A stretch of 64,000 nucleotides of DNA from Arthrobacter sp. 31Y (GTDB taxonomy: Bacteria > Actinomycetota > Actinomycetes > Actinomycetales > Micrococcaceae). Position 1 is the stretch's first letter; the number at the start of each line of letters is the position of its first letter. A model generated the notes under the pieces. The model was given only the letters and a program-made list of their open reading frames with translations, was not told the DNA's origin and made no database searches. Below are positions 52,063-59,929 of the stretch, piece after piece. The position numbers were made by a program, and so were the translations under genes. The stretch covers positions 2,046,001 to 2,110,000 of the forward strand of contig NZ_JAFW01000001.1 in assembly GCF_000526335.1 (NCBI RefSeq). Reading direction: 5' to 3'.

Positions 52063-53493
52063 ATGTCCCCAACCATGGATCAGCCGCGCCGCGACCAAAG
52101 CGAACGCGAGCGCACCAAGCCAACCGGACGCCGTAGGGCCCAACCCAGCGGATTCCCTTCCAACACACCGGCAGACTCCGCGGATTCGCCGCAGAACCGG
52201 GCACGCCCCGAAAACCCTGAAAGCACAGGAAATCCGGCAGGTACAGGCACGACGCCGGAACCCGCCACTGCGGCCACGCCCACCATCGCGGCCCCAGCCA
52301 CCCGTGCGGAAATTCGCGCGGCCGAGCGTGAGCGTGCCGCCCAGGCTGTGATTGCGCCTGAGTCACCGGCAGCCCCGAAGTCCACCACGCCTGGACCCCC
52401 TACCGCTGCCATTCCCATCGTGCCGCCGGCCATGGTTCCGCAGGGCATTGTTCCGCCGGCAGCCATGGAATCCGATTCGAGGGAGTCCAGCGCCGGGGAA
52501 TCCGCCACGGCAGCCATTCCCGTCGTGCAGCCTGAAACACCCGAACCTGCAACGGCAGCTATTCCATTGGTGCCGTCTGCGACCCCGGAACCCGCGACTG
52601 CGGCCATCCCCGTGGTCTCTGCCAGCGATGAATCCGCGAGCACGCCGGAAACCACTGAGTCCGCGCGGTCCTCGCGCGGCAAGTCCCCGGCGCAGGTTGC
52701 CGCTGCCGCAACTGCCTCGGCATCACTGGCGAGCCGCAAGGATGCCCGGACGCAGGCAGCTGCACCCAGCAAGCCGGGCTTCGGCTCCACATCCTCGTTT
52801 AGTCGTGAACCACAAACCGTCCTGCGAAAAGCAGCGTCGGTCAAACACATGAGCCAGCGCATGGCCGTGGTTGCAGGCGCCCTTGGCCTGGTGCTGACAG
52901 CCGGCGCTTTGGGGCCGGCCCTTGGTCTTCCTTTCTTCGGCCAGGAAACCCCTGCGCAGGAAGCCAGCGGGGGCGATGGTCGTAGCTCAGGTTCGGCGTC
53001 GCCCGCGCCCAAGGCTTCCTACACCACGGCCTCGTCTCCATCCTCCTCGACGTCATCTGCCTCGTCCGGGGCAACGGCGTCCTCGGAAGCCGGCCAGCCC
53101 GCGACCATCGCACAGGCACCCGGGGCGGTGCCGTCGTCGTCGGCTCCCACCCCTCAGGTTTCGCTCGCTGACCCCGTATGGGTTCCGTCAGCCGCGCCGT
53201 CCGTGGTCCCTGCCGCTCCCGGTGCGAGCAGCCCGGCACCCAGCCAGCCGGCACCCGCACCGAGCGAGGTGCCGTCCGACACCATCACAACGCCGCCTGC
53301 CCCGACACCAACCGTTACTCCCACGCCCACGCCAACCCCCACCGGCACTCCCACACCGACTCCGACGCCCACGGGAACTGCAACACCGACGTCCAAGCCG
53401 AAGCCGGGTAAGCCGACCGCTGCGTCGGCCCCGCAAACCAGTGAATCGGCGATTCAGGACATTCTGGATGCAGCACAGGAGGTCCTCGGTTGA
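52063..53493 (+). CDS. Riboswitch-controlled Pro/Thr/Ser/Ala-rich membrane protein
   Basis: 476 residues from the ATG at 52063 (AGAGG upstream, only eight bases after the riboswitch). Residues 1-260 are a cytoplasmic, disordered region with the imperfect repeat PEPATAAIPxV (three copies, about 66-185). A single membrane helix lies at about 266-291 (RMAVVAGALGLVLTAGALG). The remaining 185 residues are extracytoplasmic and dominated by Ser, Pro, Thr and Ala (TPTPTPTPTGTPTPTPTP), ending in a short helix SAIQDILDAAQEVLG. No NlpC/P60, Rpf, LysM or other wall-hydrolase domain is visible, which is unusual for a c-di-AMP-regulated gene. Possibly a wall-spanning stalk or a remnant. Confidence 0.8.
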   Translation: MSPTMDQPRRDQSERERTKPTGRRRAQPSGFPSNTPADSADSPQNRARPENPESTGNPAGTGTTPEPATAATPTIAAPATRAEIRAAERERAAQAVIAPESPAAPKSTTPGPPTAAIPIVPPAMVPQGIVPPAAMESDSRESSAGESATAAIPVVQPETPEPATAAIPLVPSATPEPATAAIPVVSASDESASTPETTESARSSRGKSPAQVAAAATASASLASRKDARTQAAAPSKPGFGSTSSFSREPQTVLRKAASVKHMSQRMAVVAGALGLVLTAGALGPALGLPFFGQETPAQEASGGDGRSSGSASPAPKASYTTASSPSSSTSSASSGATASSEAGQPATIAQAPGAVPSSSAPTPQVSLADPVWVPSAAPSVVPAAPGASSPAPSQPAPAPSEVPSDTITTPPAPTPTVTPTPTPTPTGTPTPTPTPTGTATPTSKPKPGKPTAASAPQTSESAIQDILDAAQEVLG

Positions 53494-53649
53494 GCACGCG
53501 CCTGCCCCGTACCTCCACCCACGTGGGGTGGCATAGCCGGTACTGCAGCAGCAGCCGGACTGCCACGTTCCGTCGGCGGATGGGACGCTGGAGCTGCCAG
53601 CGTTTGCGGCGCTCCTAAAGCAACACCGCACAGTCTCTAAGACCACTTA

Positions 53650-53694
53650 CAAGAGGAGGCAGGCACCCAGCCGGGTGCCTGCCTCCTCTTGTTT
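53650..53694 (+). terminator. Strong rho-independent terminator
   Basis: Stem of 19-20 bp, CAAGAGGAGGCAGGCACCC against GGGTGCCTGCCTCCTCTTG, with a four-base loop and TTT after it. It lies 156 bases downstream of the riboswitch-controlled gene; the intervening 53494-53649 shows no feature. Confidence 0.92.
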
Positions 53695-53755
53695 AGATCC
53701 TTGATTAAGTGGCTGTTTCTGTCGCCGCCCCGTTGGTCGCGTTGAGCTTGGCGCC

Positions 53756-54970
53756 TTAGATCCGCGGGCGCCCTGCCCAGCGCCGCGCCTTCAGGGCCGC
53801 ATGCAATTCGAGCCGGATCGCGCCGCTCAAAGGATCAGCTCCGATGAGCTGGCGGATCCGCCCGAGCCGGTTGTAGATACTGCTCCTGTGGAGATGAAGT
53901 TTCGCGGCGACATCCTGAACTGAGCCGTCGTTGTCATAGAGCAGTTCCAGGACGGGAAGGAGCTCGCCGTTCTTGTCGTGATCCTCAAGTGCCCGAAAAT
54001 GGACCGATCCCGTGTCGTCCCAGCCGCCGGGTGCCACCAGACGATCGAAAAGTTGATACACACCAACAGCCCGGCTCTCCACGAGCTCCCCCAAGGGCTG
54101 GTCCACCGCGGCAGCTTGGGCAGCAACCTTGGATTGCCGGTAGGCGCCCGATAGCTGCCGGATGACCTGGAAGGGTTCACTGATTCCCAGGATCACCCTG
54201 TCCACCTTGCGGCCTGCGCGTTTCGCCAGCTCCAGTTGATAGTGCACCAGCACCTGGGCGTGGTCCGCCCGGCCGCCCGACTCACGGAACAGGACCACCG
54301 AATGCGTCTCCGTCCCGGCACTGAACAGAGCCGCGTTGACGCCGATGGTGGACTGCAGCGCCGCAGATCGATGCGTCAAGGTAGCGGCAATGGGGTCGAC
54401 GTCGGACCTCGCGCCGTCGGGATCGAGGATGGTCACCAGCTGCCACGGACCGCGGCCTTGGATTTCCTTCCACCCGGCGACGGCGGCCACGGCGTTCGAT
54501 TCGCCGCCGCAGGCTGACAGGAAGTCCTGTTCTCGCCTTCTACGAAACTCCGATTCGGCCGTGTTCGAATCCAGGAGCAAGCCCGCCAAGAGGTCCAGCT
54601 CATCCCGAACGCCGGGCAGCTCGGCGAGTATCGCCGTCGCACTCTGTTCTTCAAGGTCCAGCTGCACCCACAAGTACCCCACCCGGAAACCGCGGACCAG
54701 GAGCGGCACGCAGACGCGGCCCAGCATGCCGAGCTCGTCGTTTGCCGGAACCACCACAGGACGCACGGCCGTGGAGATGCCGTGAGCGAGCTGCCAGGCA
54801 CTGACGTCGCTGGGAACCCGCTTGCTGAGGAGGAAGTTTACGCGGACCCGGTCGGCGTGGGATTGGTTGGAGCTGTAGGCGAGAAGAACGCCGTCAAGGT
54901 CTTCCAGGGACAGCCCGCGGCCCAGCTTCAAGGCCACCCGTTCAACGATCTGTTCCACGTCCTGCTGCAT
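53756..54970 (-). CDS. PucR/CdaR-family activator, probable AdeR-type regulator of ald
   Basis: 404 residues. The N-terminal and middle regions (1-300) are a sensory and GGDEF-like degenerate PucR_1/CdaR fold ('VGYLWVQLDLEEQSATAI', 'VILGISEPFQVIRQLSGAYRQSKVAAQAA'). The C-terminal HTH_30 (about 335-395) carries the family's hallmark LYDNDGSVQDVAAKLHLHRS then SIYNRLGRIRQLIG. It is divergent from the alanine dehydrogenase gene. The only characterised analogue in this arrangement known to me is Bacillus AdeR, which activates ald in response to alanine; the same role is likely here. The operator candidate is the palindrome at 55014-55031. Confidence 0.87.
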   Translation of the reverse strand: MQQDVEQIVERVALKLGRGLSLEDLDGVLLAYSSNQSHADRVRVNFLLSKRVPSDVSAWQLAHGISTAVRPVVVPANDELGMLGRVCVPLLVRGFRVGYLWVQLDLEEQSATAILAELPGVRDELDLLAGLLLDSNTAESEFRRRREQDFLSACGGESNAVAAVAGWKEIQGRGPWQLVTILDPDGARSDVDPIAATLTHRSAALQSTIGVNAALFSAGTETHSVVLFRESGGRADHAQVLVHYQLELAKRAGRKVDRVILGISEPFQVIRQLSGAYRQSKVAAQAAAVDQPLGELVESRAVGVYQLFDRLVAPGGWDDTGSVHFRALEDHDKNGELLPVLELLYDNDGSVQDVAAKLHLHRSSIYNRLGRIRQLIGADPLSGAIRLELHAALKARRWAGRPRI

Positions 54971-55013
54971 CCTTCAAAGCGTACCAACAGCAGGCGACAC
55001 TTGACGCTTCAGT

Positions 55014-55031
55014 GCTCGACAAATGTCGAGC
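55014..55031. promoter_or_regulatory. Perfect palindrome GCTCGAC-AAAT-GTCGAGC, candidate PucR site
   Basis: 18-bp inverted repeat with a four-base centre, 44 bases upstream of the PucR ATG and 150 bases upstream of ald, in the shared divergent promoter region. Confidence 0.6.
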
Positions 55032-55180
55032 TTGCTTGGCAAGGATCCCTGTATCCACGGGGTTTTCCCCTGCGGGCGGTTCTGAGTCCATGTCGCCTGC
55101 CTCACAGCCGGATTTATTCTGGAATCACAGCCCGCAACACATTTTTCGGCCGAAGAGGCCGCTAACGATGGAGCCCACAG

Positions 55181-56299
55181 ATGATCATCGGTGTCCCCAA
55201 AGAAATCAAGAACAACGAGTTCCGCGTAGCCATCACGGCCGCCGGCGTCCATGAGTTCCGCACCCACGGACACACCGTTCTGGTTGAGCGCGGCGCAGGC
55301 CTCGGCTCGGGCATCACCGACGAGGAATACTCGATCGCCGGCGCCGAAATCGTCAACGAAGCAGATGACGTTTGGGGCCGTGCGGACATGGTCATGAAGG
55401 TCAAGGAACCCATCGCGGCCGAGTACCACCGCTTCCGCAAAGGCCTCATCCTCTTCACCTACCTGCACCTCGCCGCCGAGCCCGAGCTCACCGCCGAGCT
55501 CATCAACTCCGGTGTCACAGCCATCGCTTACGAGACCGTGCAGGAAGGCCGCACACTCCCGCTGCTCGCCCCGATGTCCGAGGTCGCAGGCCGCCTCTCG
55601 GTGGTAGTCGGCGCTTCTTCCCTCATGGCTCCGGCCGGCGGCAAGGGTGTCCTCCTGGGCGGCGTACCGGGCGTCCGCCCGGCCAAGGTTGTTGTCCTCG
55701 GCGCCGGCGTTGCGGGAACCAACGCTGCTGCCATGGCGCTGGGCCTCGGTGCTGATGTCACCATCATGGACATCAACATCAACCGGCTGCGCGAACTCGA
55801 TGCCCTCTACCAGGGCCGCCTGAAGACCGTAGCCTCCAACGCCTACGAGATCGAGAAGTCAGTTATCGACGCAGATCTCGTGATCGGCTCCGTCCTGATC
55901 CCCGGCGCCAAGGCACCCAAGCTGGTCACCAACGACCTCGTATCCCGCATGAAGCCGGGCTCAGTGCTGGTGGACATCGCAGTGGACCAGGGCGGCTGCT
56001 TCGAGGACACGCACCCCACCACCCACCAGGAACCGACGTACAAGGTCCACAACTCGATCTTCTACTGCGTTGCCAACATGCCTGGCGCTGTTCCGAACAC
56101 CTCCACGTACGCACTGACCAACGTCACCCTGCGCTACGCCGTGGCACTGGCCAACCTGGGCGTCAAGGCTGCCTTCGACCGCGACCCCGCACTCGCTTCC
56201 GGCCTCAACATCGCTGCAGGCCACGTGGCACACCACTCCGTTTCCGAGGCGCACAACCTGCCCCTCGTAACCGACTGGCACACGCTGGTTTCCGCGTAG
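55181..56299 (+). CDS. ald: Alanine dehydrogenase
   Basis: 372 residues with GGAG upstream. NAD+-dependent oxidative deamination of L-alanine to pyruvate and ammonia, reversible. Catalytic residues fit the family: Lys75 (MKVKEP), His96 ([13 protein letters not shown]) and Asp269 ([10 protein letters not shown]). The NAD-binding motif is '[22 protein letters not shown]' (about 170-191), followed by the acidic MDIN that selects NAD. The N-terminal signature [20 protein letters not shown] is complete. Length 372 is standard. Monocistronic, paired with a divergent PucR regulator; pyruvate production links it functionally to the SdaA branch. A palindrome ends its transcript region. Confidence 0.96.
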   Translation: MIIGVPKEIKNNEFRVAITAAGVHEFRTHGHTVLVERGAGLGSGITDEEYSIAGAEIVNEADDVWGRADMVMKVKEPIAAEYHRFRKGLILFTYLHLAAEPELTAELINSGVTAIAYETVQEGRTLPLLAPMSEVAGRLSVVVGASSLMAPAGGKGVLLGGVPGVRPAKVVVLGAGVAGTNAAAMALGLGADVTIMDININRLRELDALYQGRLKTVASNAYEIEKSVIDADLVIGSVLIPGAKAPKLVTNDLVSRMKPGSVLVDIAVDQGGCFEDTHPTTHQEPTYKVHNSIFYCVANMPGAVPNTSTYALTNVTLRYAVALANLGVKAAFDRDPALASGLNIAAGHVAHHSVSEAHNLPLVTDWHTLVSA

Positions 56300-56333
56300 C
56301 GAAAGCCTTCGCGGCGACGGAAACACGTCCCTG

Positions 56334-56373
56334 GCCCGCTGTTCCGTTGCTGCCCAGCAACGGAACAGCGGGC
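56334..56373. repeat. Palindrome, family B, 3' of ald and of the DUF559-like pseudogene
   Basis: Perfect 19-bp arms GCCCGCTGTTCCGTTGCTG and reverse complement with a two-base centre, between two convergent genes. Core shared with 50377-50434 and 57331-57370. Confidence 0.85.
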
Positions 56374-56383
56374 TTCCCACGTT

Positions 56384-57258
56384 TCAGCGCGCTTCCGCCT
56401 TTCGGCGTCCACCCAAGGCCCCTTTGACCTTCTGTTCCACTTCCCACGGCCTGCGCAGGTGGCTCCACTCGATTCGAACTACATCCCAGCCCATGGCGAT
56501 GAGGGCTTTCTCGCGGCGACGTTCTTCGAAAATGACCTCCTCCGTGGGCGCGTAGTCGAAGTACGCAGCACAGGTTTCTGGACGCCCGACTTGTCGAGAA
56601 GCAGGCGTGTGCGGGTCTCCCCCATTGACTCGGATCGCTTATCCATTGCGCAGAGAACCTGACGCAGCCGCCGCGCGCCCCGCGTGATCCTGCCGCTGTC
56701 CAGATAATCTTGCAGGATTCTCGGATCAGCACCCCGCCTGAGGCCCTGGTCCGCGATAACCACGGCTGCCTCGAACGCCAAAGTTCTCGCACAGTCGATC
56801 ACTGTGCGTTCAAGGCTCGTGACTCTGGCCCGTCCTCCCCACGGCGCGGGCACTTCCGTGATTTCTTCCGGGTTCAACGGTCCGCCGTGGGCAACGACAT
56901 CAGCACCCGAACTCGCCTGAGCAGGAGAGAACGGCGTGGTGACATGCACTTGCGCGCCACCTTCCCAGTCAGGGCACCCATGGAGCCGGGCAGCACTCAG
57001 GTGGCTATACGTTGCTTGGCCCGATGTGCTGCACGTATGGGCCTGAATACGGAGTAGGTCCTGTTCCCAGGGCTTGCGACGACGCCAGTCAACTGTCCGG
57101 ACATAGGCACCGCGCCTCAACCTCAGGAGCTTTCCGGAACGCACTCCTGCGGTCAGCGCGCGGTCCCCGAGGCCCGTGGCCGCAAGCTCGGAGGTTGAGG
57201 CAACGAGGGTGGACGGCCAACGCTCAGCGAGAAGAGCATCGAGCTTTTGTGATTGCAT
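56384..57258 (-). pseudogene. Broken AbiEi/DUF559-like (endonuclease-domain) gene
   Basis: The first frame from the ATG at 57258 encodes an AbiEi-like winged-helix N-terminus ('STLVASTSELAATGLGDRAL', then 'LLRLRRGAYVRTVDW') and a middle region with 'SLERTVIDCARTLAFEAAV', then GETRTRLLLDKSGVQKPVL. Near 56570 the frame is lost. In the next frame, the expected end of the family resumes as YFDYAPTEEVIFEERRREKA then LIAMGWDVVRIEWSHLR and terminates at 56384. Compared with intact relatives, the stretch that should hold the PD-(D/E)XK-like acidic residues (roughly 35-40 residues ending in EFDG-K) is missing, so a deletion removed the catalytic core and shifted the frame. The product would not be functional as a nuclease. 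Confidence 0.8.
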
Positions 57259-57330
57259 CTACCCATTTTTGGTGCAGGGGTGGCCGACAGCCATCGCTGA
57301 TGCATCCTATGTGGACAACTGCGCGCCGAG

Positions 57331-57370
57331 GCCGCTTCTCCGTTGAGGCTCAACAACGGAATAGCGGGCC
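57331..57370. repeat. Degenerate family B palindrome upstream of the DUF559-like pseudogene
   Basis: Left arm GCCGCTTCTCCGTTGAG (57331-57347) and right arm CAACAACGGAATAGCGGGC (57351-57369) pair imperfectly. Both arms match GCCCGCTNTTCCGTTGNTG of the copy at 56334-56373. The pseudogene lies between the two copies. Confidence 0.6.
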
Positions 57371-57386
57371 GGGGACGGATTTGCGG

Positions 57387-58232
57387 TTAGGGCCGCGAGG
57401 GAAGCGAGGGGATTAGCTCCGACGGAACCGGCACGGGTACGCCGGAGGGGCCAAGCTTGGAAGGATCGATCGTGGAAGGGGCGATCTCCGGCGGGGTTAC
57501 GGGCAGCACCGGTGGCGTGGGGATGACGCCCTTGCCGGGCTCCTTTGGTGTGGGCACTTTGGGTGTGCGCTGCGACGGTTCGACGCCGGGCTGCGGCTGA
57601 GGATCGGCAACGGCAGGACTGCCGGGCGCGGCCGGTGCGGGCTGGGGTTGGACGGTGGCAGGAGCTTCCCGCGGCGCTTCCGGGACCGGCTCAGGGGTGG
57701 TGCCGGCAGGGGCATCAGGTTGGGGAGCGCTGCCGGAACCGGGGTTCAGTTGCGAGACCACCGAACCGATCGCTGCTCCAAGGTGCTGGAAGGCGCCAGG
57801 CAAGCCGCCCTCTGATGCCGCGGCAGCCGTAGCTCCGCCAGCCAAGGACACGGCAACGGCAAGGCCCGCGATGGCCGTGCGGCGCTTCTTACGACGCCGG
57901 GCGGCAAGTTCGTCCACAGGCTGGGTTTCCGGCGCAACAGTGGCGAGTACCGCCGTCGGTGCACCCGACGACGCGGACGGCCCCTCCGCCGTCGTGAGCT
58001 GCTGGATGGCGGTGAGCTGCTGGGTGGCGGTGAGCTGCTGGGTGGCGGCTGCCGGGCTGCTGGCCATAAGCGCGCGGACTGCGTCGGACGGCAAAGGGGC
58101 AGTGCTGGCCAGTGATCGGAGCTCGAGAAGTTCGGTGCGGAGGGCGTCGTCGCCGGAGAGGCCGGAGTCGGCCAGCAGGTGGTCGATGGCTTGCTGATCG
58201 CGGCGTCCGCGTGGCGCAAATTGTTCGCTCAT
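57387..58232 (-). CDS. Probable anti-sigma factor-like membrane protein with Pro-rich exterior
   Basis: 281 residues. A cytoplasmic N-domain of about 115 residues ('QAIDHLLADSGLSGDDALRTEL') contains three tandem six-residue repeats (QQLTAT, QQLTAI types, about 63-82). One membrane helix (about 119-139, TAIAGLAVAVSLAGGATAAAA) is followed by about 140 residues rich in Pro, Ala and Gln (EPVPEAPREAPATVQPQPAP). The gene overlaps the sigma factor stop by four bases (ATGA), which is the usual arrangement of an ECF sigma and its membrane-bound anti-sigma. No zinc-binding ZAS motif (H-x3-C-x2-C) is visible, so the assignment rests on position and topology. Confidence 0.65.
   Translation of the reverse strand: MSEQFAPRGRRDQQAIDHLLADSGLSGDDALRTELLELRSLASTAPLPSDAVRALMASSPAAATQQLTATQQLTAIQQLTTAEGPSASSGAPTAVLATVAPETQPVDELAARRRKKRRTAIAGLAVAVSLAGGATAAAASEGGLPGAFQHLGAAIGSVVSQLNPGSGSAPQPDAPAGTTPEPVPEAPREAPATVQPQPAPAAPGSPAVADPQPQPGVEPSQRTPKVPTPKEPGKGVIPTPPVLPVTPPEIAPSTIDPSKLGPSGVPVPVPSELIPSLPSRP
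57994..58047. repeat. 18-bp tandem repeat, three copies, within the anti-sigma-like gene
   Basis: Units GTGAGCTGCTGGATGGCG, then GTGAGCTGCTGGGTGGCG twice, contiguous. They encode the six-residue repeats on the minus strand and keep the frame, so the copy number can vary without breaking the gene. Confidence 0.85.
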
Positions 58233-58780
58233 GATGTGCCGTTCCTTAGTAGTGCACGCTTCTTCAGTGCACCCAATGCCCTGCGCTGTAGTTGTTTGAC
58301 GGCTCCCTGGGACTTGCCCATGATCACGGCCGTGTCTTCCACCGATACATCCGCGACAACCCGGAGAGCCAGGACTTCCCGATAATCTTCGGGGAGGTCG
58401 TCCAAAATTTCGGTGACGCCTAAACCGGCGCCACGTCCGAAGGCCTGGTCTTCGGCCGATGGTGACCGCCGGGCGTCCAGGTCCGCCTCATACGGCGTCG
58501 AGTCGGGCGTTCGTTCGCGTTTGCGGTAGTGGTCCACCATCCGCGCATGCGCTATGGAGAACAATAAAGTCTTCGCCCCTTGAAGGCCGCCGTGGAGCGT
58601 TTCCAGCTTTGGATAAAGCGCCAGGAATACGTCCTGCGTCACGGCTTCGGGGTCGTCCACGCCACGTGCCCGGAGGTAGCCAAACACCGGTCCGGCGAAC
58701 GTGTTGTAGGCAGCCGTGAAGAGCAGGCCGGGATCATCCTGATCCGCCTGCATGTATTCACCAGCCAAAGGGTCAAGCAC
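58229..58780 (-). CDS. ECF-type RNA polymerase sigma factor
   Basis: About 183 residues from the GTG at 58780, chosen because GGAGG lies nine bases upstream; an ATG at 58753 is an alternative. Region 2 (about 17-80) reads 'LFTAAYNTFAGPVFGYLRAR' and 'EAVTQDVFLALYPKLETLHG', with 'AKTLLFSIAHARMVDHYRKRE' for the -10 contact. Region 4 (about 120-175) reads 'ILDDLPEDYREVLALRVVAD' then VSVEDTAVIMGKSQGAVKQL. The linker between the two is about 40 residues. It presumably directs a stress or surface regulon including itself; no autoregulated promoter could be identified. Confidence 0.9.
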   Translation of the reverse strand: MLDPLAGEYMQADQDDPGLLFTAAYNTFAGPVFGYLRARGVDDPEAVTQDVFLALYPKLETLHGGLQGAKTLLFSIAHARMVDHYRKRERTPDSTPYEADLDARRSPSAEDQAFGRGAGLGVTEILDDLPEDYREVLALRVVADVSVEDTAVIMGKSQGAVKQLQRRALGALKKRALLRNGTS

Positions 58781-58815
58781 CCGTGGATGCCTCCGTCCCA
58801 CACCACATTACGTAG

Positions 58816-58847
58816 CGGGGCTCCTTGTCCTAAGCCAAGGAGCCCCG
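58816..58847 (-). terminator. GC-rich hairpin between the Ala-rich protein and sigma genes
   Basis: Perfect 12-bp stem CGGGGCTCCTTG / CAAGGAGCCCCG with an eight-base loop but no T tract. It lies 26 bases after the stop of the gene at 58873 and 36 bases before the sigma start, so it may attenuate read-through rather than end it. Confidence 0.55.
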
Positions 58848-58872
58848 CCCTTAAACCGTAACCGCTGCTTGC

Positions 58873-59598
58873 TTAGCGGACAGAATCGAGGGGTGCGCCC
58901 GGCACAGCCGGGACCTCGGAGGGAACCTGCGTGGGCAGCTCAGGAGCTCCCGGAACGGCAGGCACTGCGGGGACAGCCGGCGTGGCGGGAACAGCGGGAA
59001 CGCCCGGCACCGCGGGAACTGCCGGTACAGCAGGCAGTTCAGACGTTACGGCGGCGTCGACGTCGGCGTCAGCCTTCACCGAACCGTCAGCCTTCAGGCC
59101 GGCAGCCTTGCCGGCTTCCACCACGGACTCGCAGTGAGCCTCCACCTTGGCTTCGCCACCAGCAGCGATGGTCAGGGACTCGAAGCCCGGGACCTTGGTG
59201 TCAGACTTCAGGCCGCCATTGAGGAAAGCAGTGCAGAGGCCGAAGGCCTCCGGGGAGGTGGCGTCTCCTACCGCAGCCTTCGCATCGGATACTGCGTCGG
59301 CAGCCTTTGCCTGGCCGGCCTCGGAGGCCTCGGTTGCCGTGGCCTTCGAGGTCTCGACGGCGTCAGTCGCCTTTGCCGTGGCGGTTTCGGCGGCGTCGGC
59401 TGCTGCGCCATCGGCGGCTTCAGCGGCCTCCTCAGCTACCCGGGCCGGCGCACCAACGAGGTCGTGGGCGGACTGCTGGAATTCGGTGGGAAGTGCGCCA
59501 TTGAAGGCAGCGACGCCGGTTCCACCGGCAGCTACGGCTCCGGCAGCCAGGACGCCCGCGGCGACTTTGCTGGTGGCAAGGACAGTGAACAAGGACAT
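58873..59598 (-). CDS. Exported Ala/Pro/Val-rich low-complexity protein
   Basis: 241 residues from the ATG at 59598 with GGAGGG upstream; an upstream in-frame start at 59685 lacks support. An N-terminal hydrophobic segment (about 10-33, 'VAAGVLAAGAVAAGGTGVAA') probably acts as a signal or anchor. Then comes an Ala-rich helical region (about 50-125, 'EEAAEAADGAAADAAETATAKATDAV') and a C-terminal stretch of PAVPAVPGVPAVPATPAVP-type repeats (about 190-235). A central block has two Cys ('LCTAFLNGG' and 'EAHCESVVEAG'). No known domain. Same strand and just upstream of the sigma/anti-sigma pair, hence possibly part of the same regulon. Confidence 0.7.
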   Translation of the reverse strand: MSLFTVLATSKVAAGVLAAGAVAAGGTGVAAFNGALPTEFQQSAHDLVGAPARVAEEAAEAADGAAADAAETATAKATDAVETSKATATEASEAGQAKAADAVSDAKAAVGDATSPEAFGLCTAFLNGGLKSDTKVPGFESLTIAAGGEAKVEAHCESVVEAGKAAGLKADGSVKADADVDAAVTSELPAVPAVPAVPGVPAVPATPAVPAVPAVPGAPELPTQVPSEVPAVPGAPLDSVR

Positions 59599-59929
59599 GA
59601 AACCCTCCGACAAACGATTTTGGGATTGCCCCGGCCGCGGTTGGGTCGCGACCGGATGATCAGCGCGCGGACGTGGCCCGCACACCCCTTACATCGTTCG
59701 TGGCACCGGTGAGGTTACGCCTTGTCCAAAATCTTTTTCAAAGCTTGGGTCCTGCTTCTCATCCGTACTGCCGTTATCCACATACCGCCCCTTATCCACA
59801 CTGGCTAGATGTCCCCATGGCAGGGTGGTCTGCAGCCAACTATGCTCAGAAAACCGTCCGGGACTTTAAGCCTCCCGGCGATCGACATGTCACTACGTTC
59901 AGGGGATACGTGATGGGGCTGAGCATCTG
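59599..59929. other. 331-base divergent promoter region with two DnaA boxes
   Basis: Separates the Ala-rich exported protein (minus) from the WXG100-like gene (plus). It contains two perfect DnaA-box 9-mers (separate entry) and, at 59913, a five-codon reading frame (Met-Gly-Leu-Ser-Ile-stop) behind AGGGG that overlaps the next start codon by one base (TGATG). The rest shows no recognisable signal. Confidence 0.65.
59774..59800 (+). other. Pair of perfect DnaA boxes (TTATCCACA)
   Basis: Two exact copies of TTATCCACA at 59774-59782 and 59792-59800, same orientation, 18 bases apart from start to start. No replication genes are near, so this is not oriC; it may be a DnaA-titration or DnaA-controlled site. 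Confidence 0.7.

Noticed and set aside
53494..53649. Frameshifted NlpC/P60 domain after the riboswitch-controlled gene
   Set aside because: I translated the 156 bases in all three forward frames and saw no Cys/His/NlpC-like sequence; the stretch is too short for the domain.
59774..59800. Replication origin
   Set aside because: Only two DnaA boxes, no AT-rich unwinding element and no dnaA, dnaN or rpmH genes nearby.
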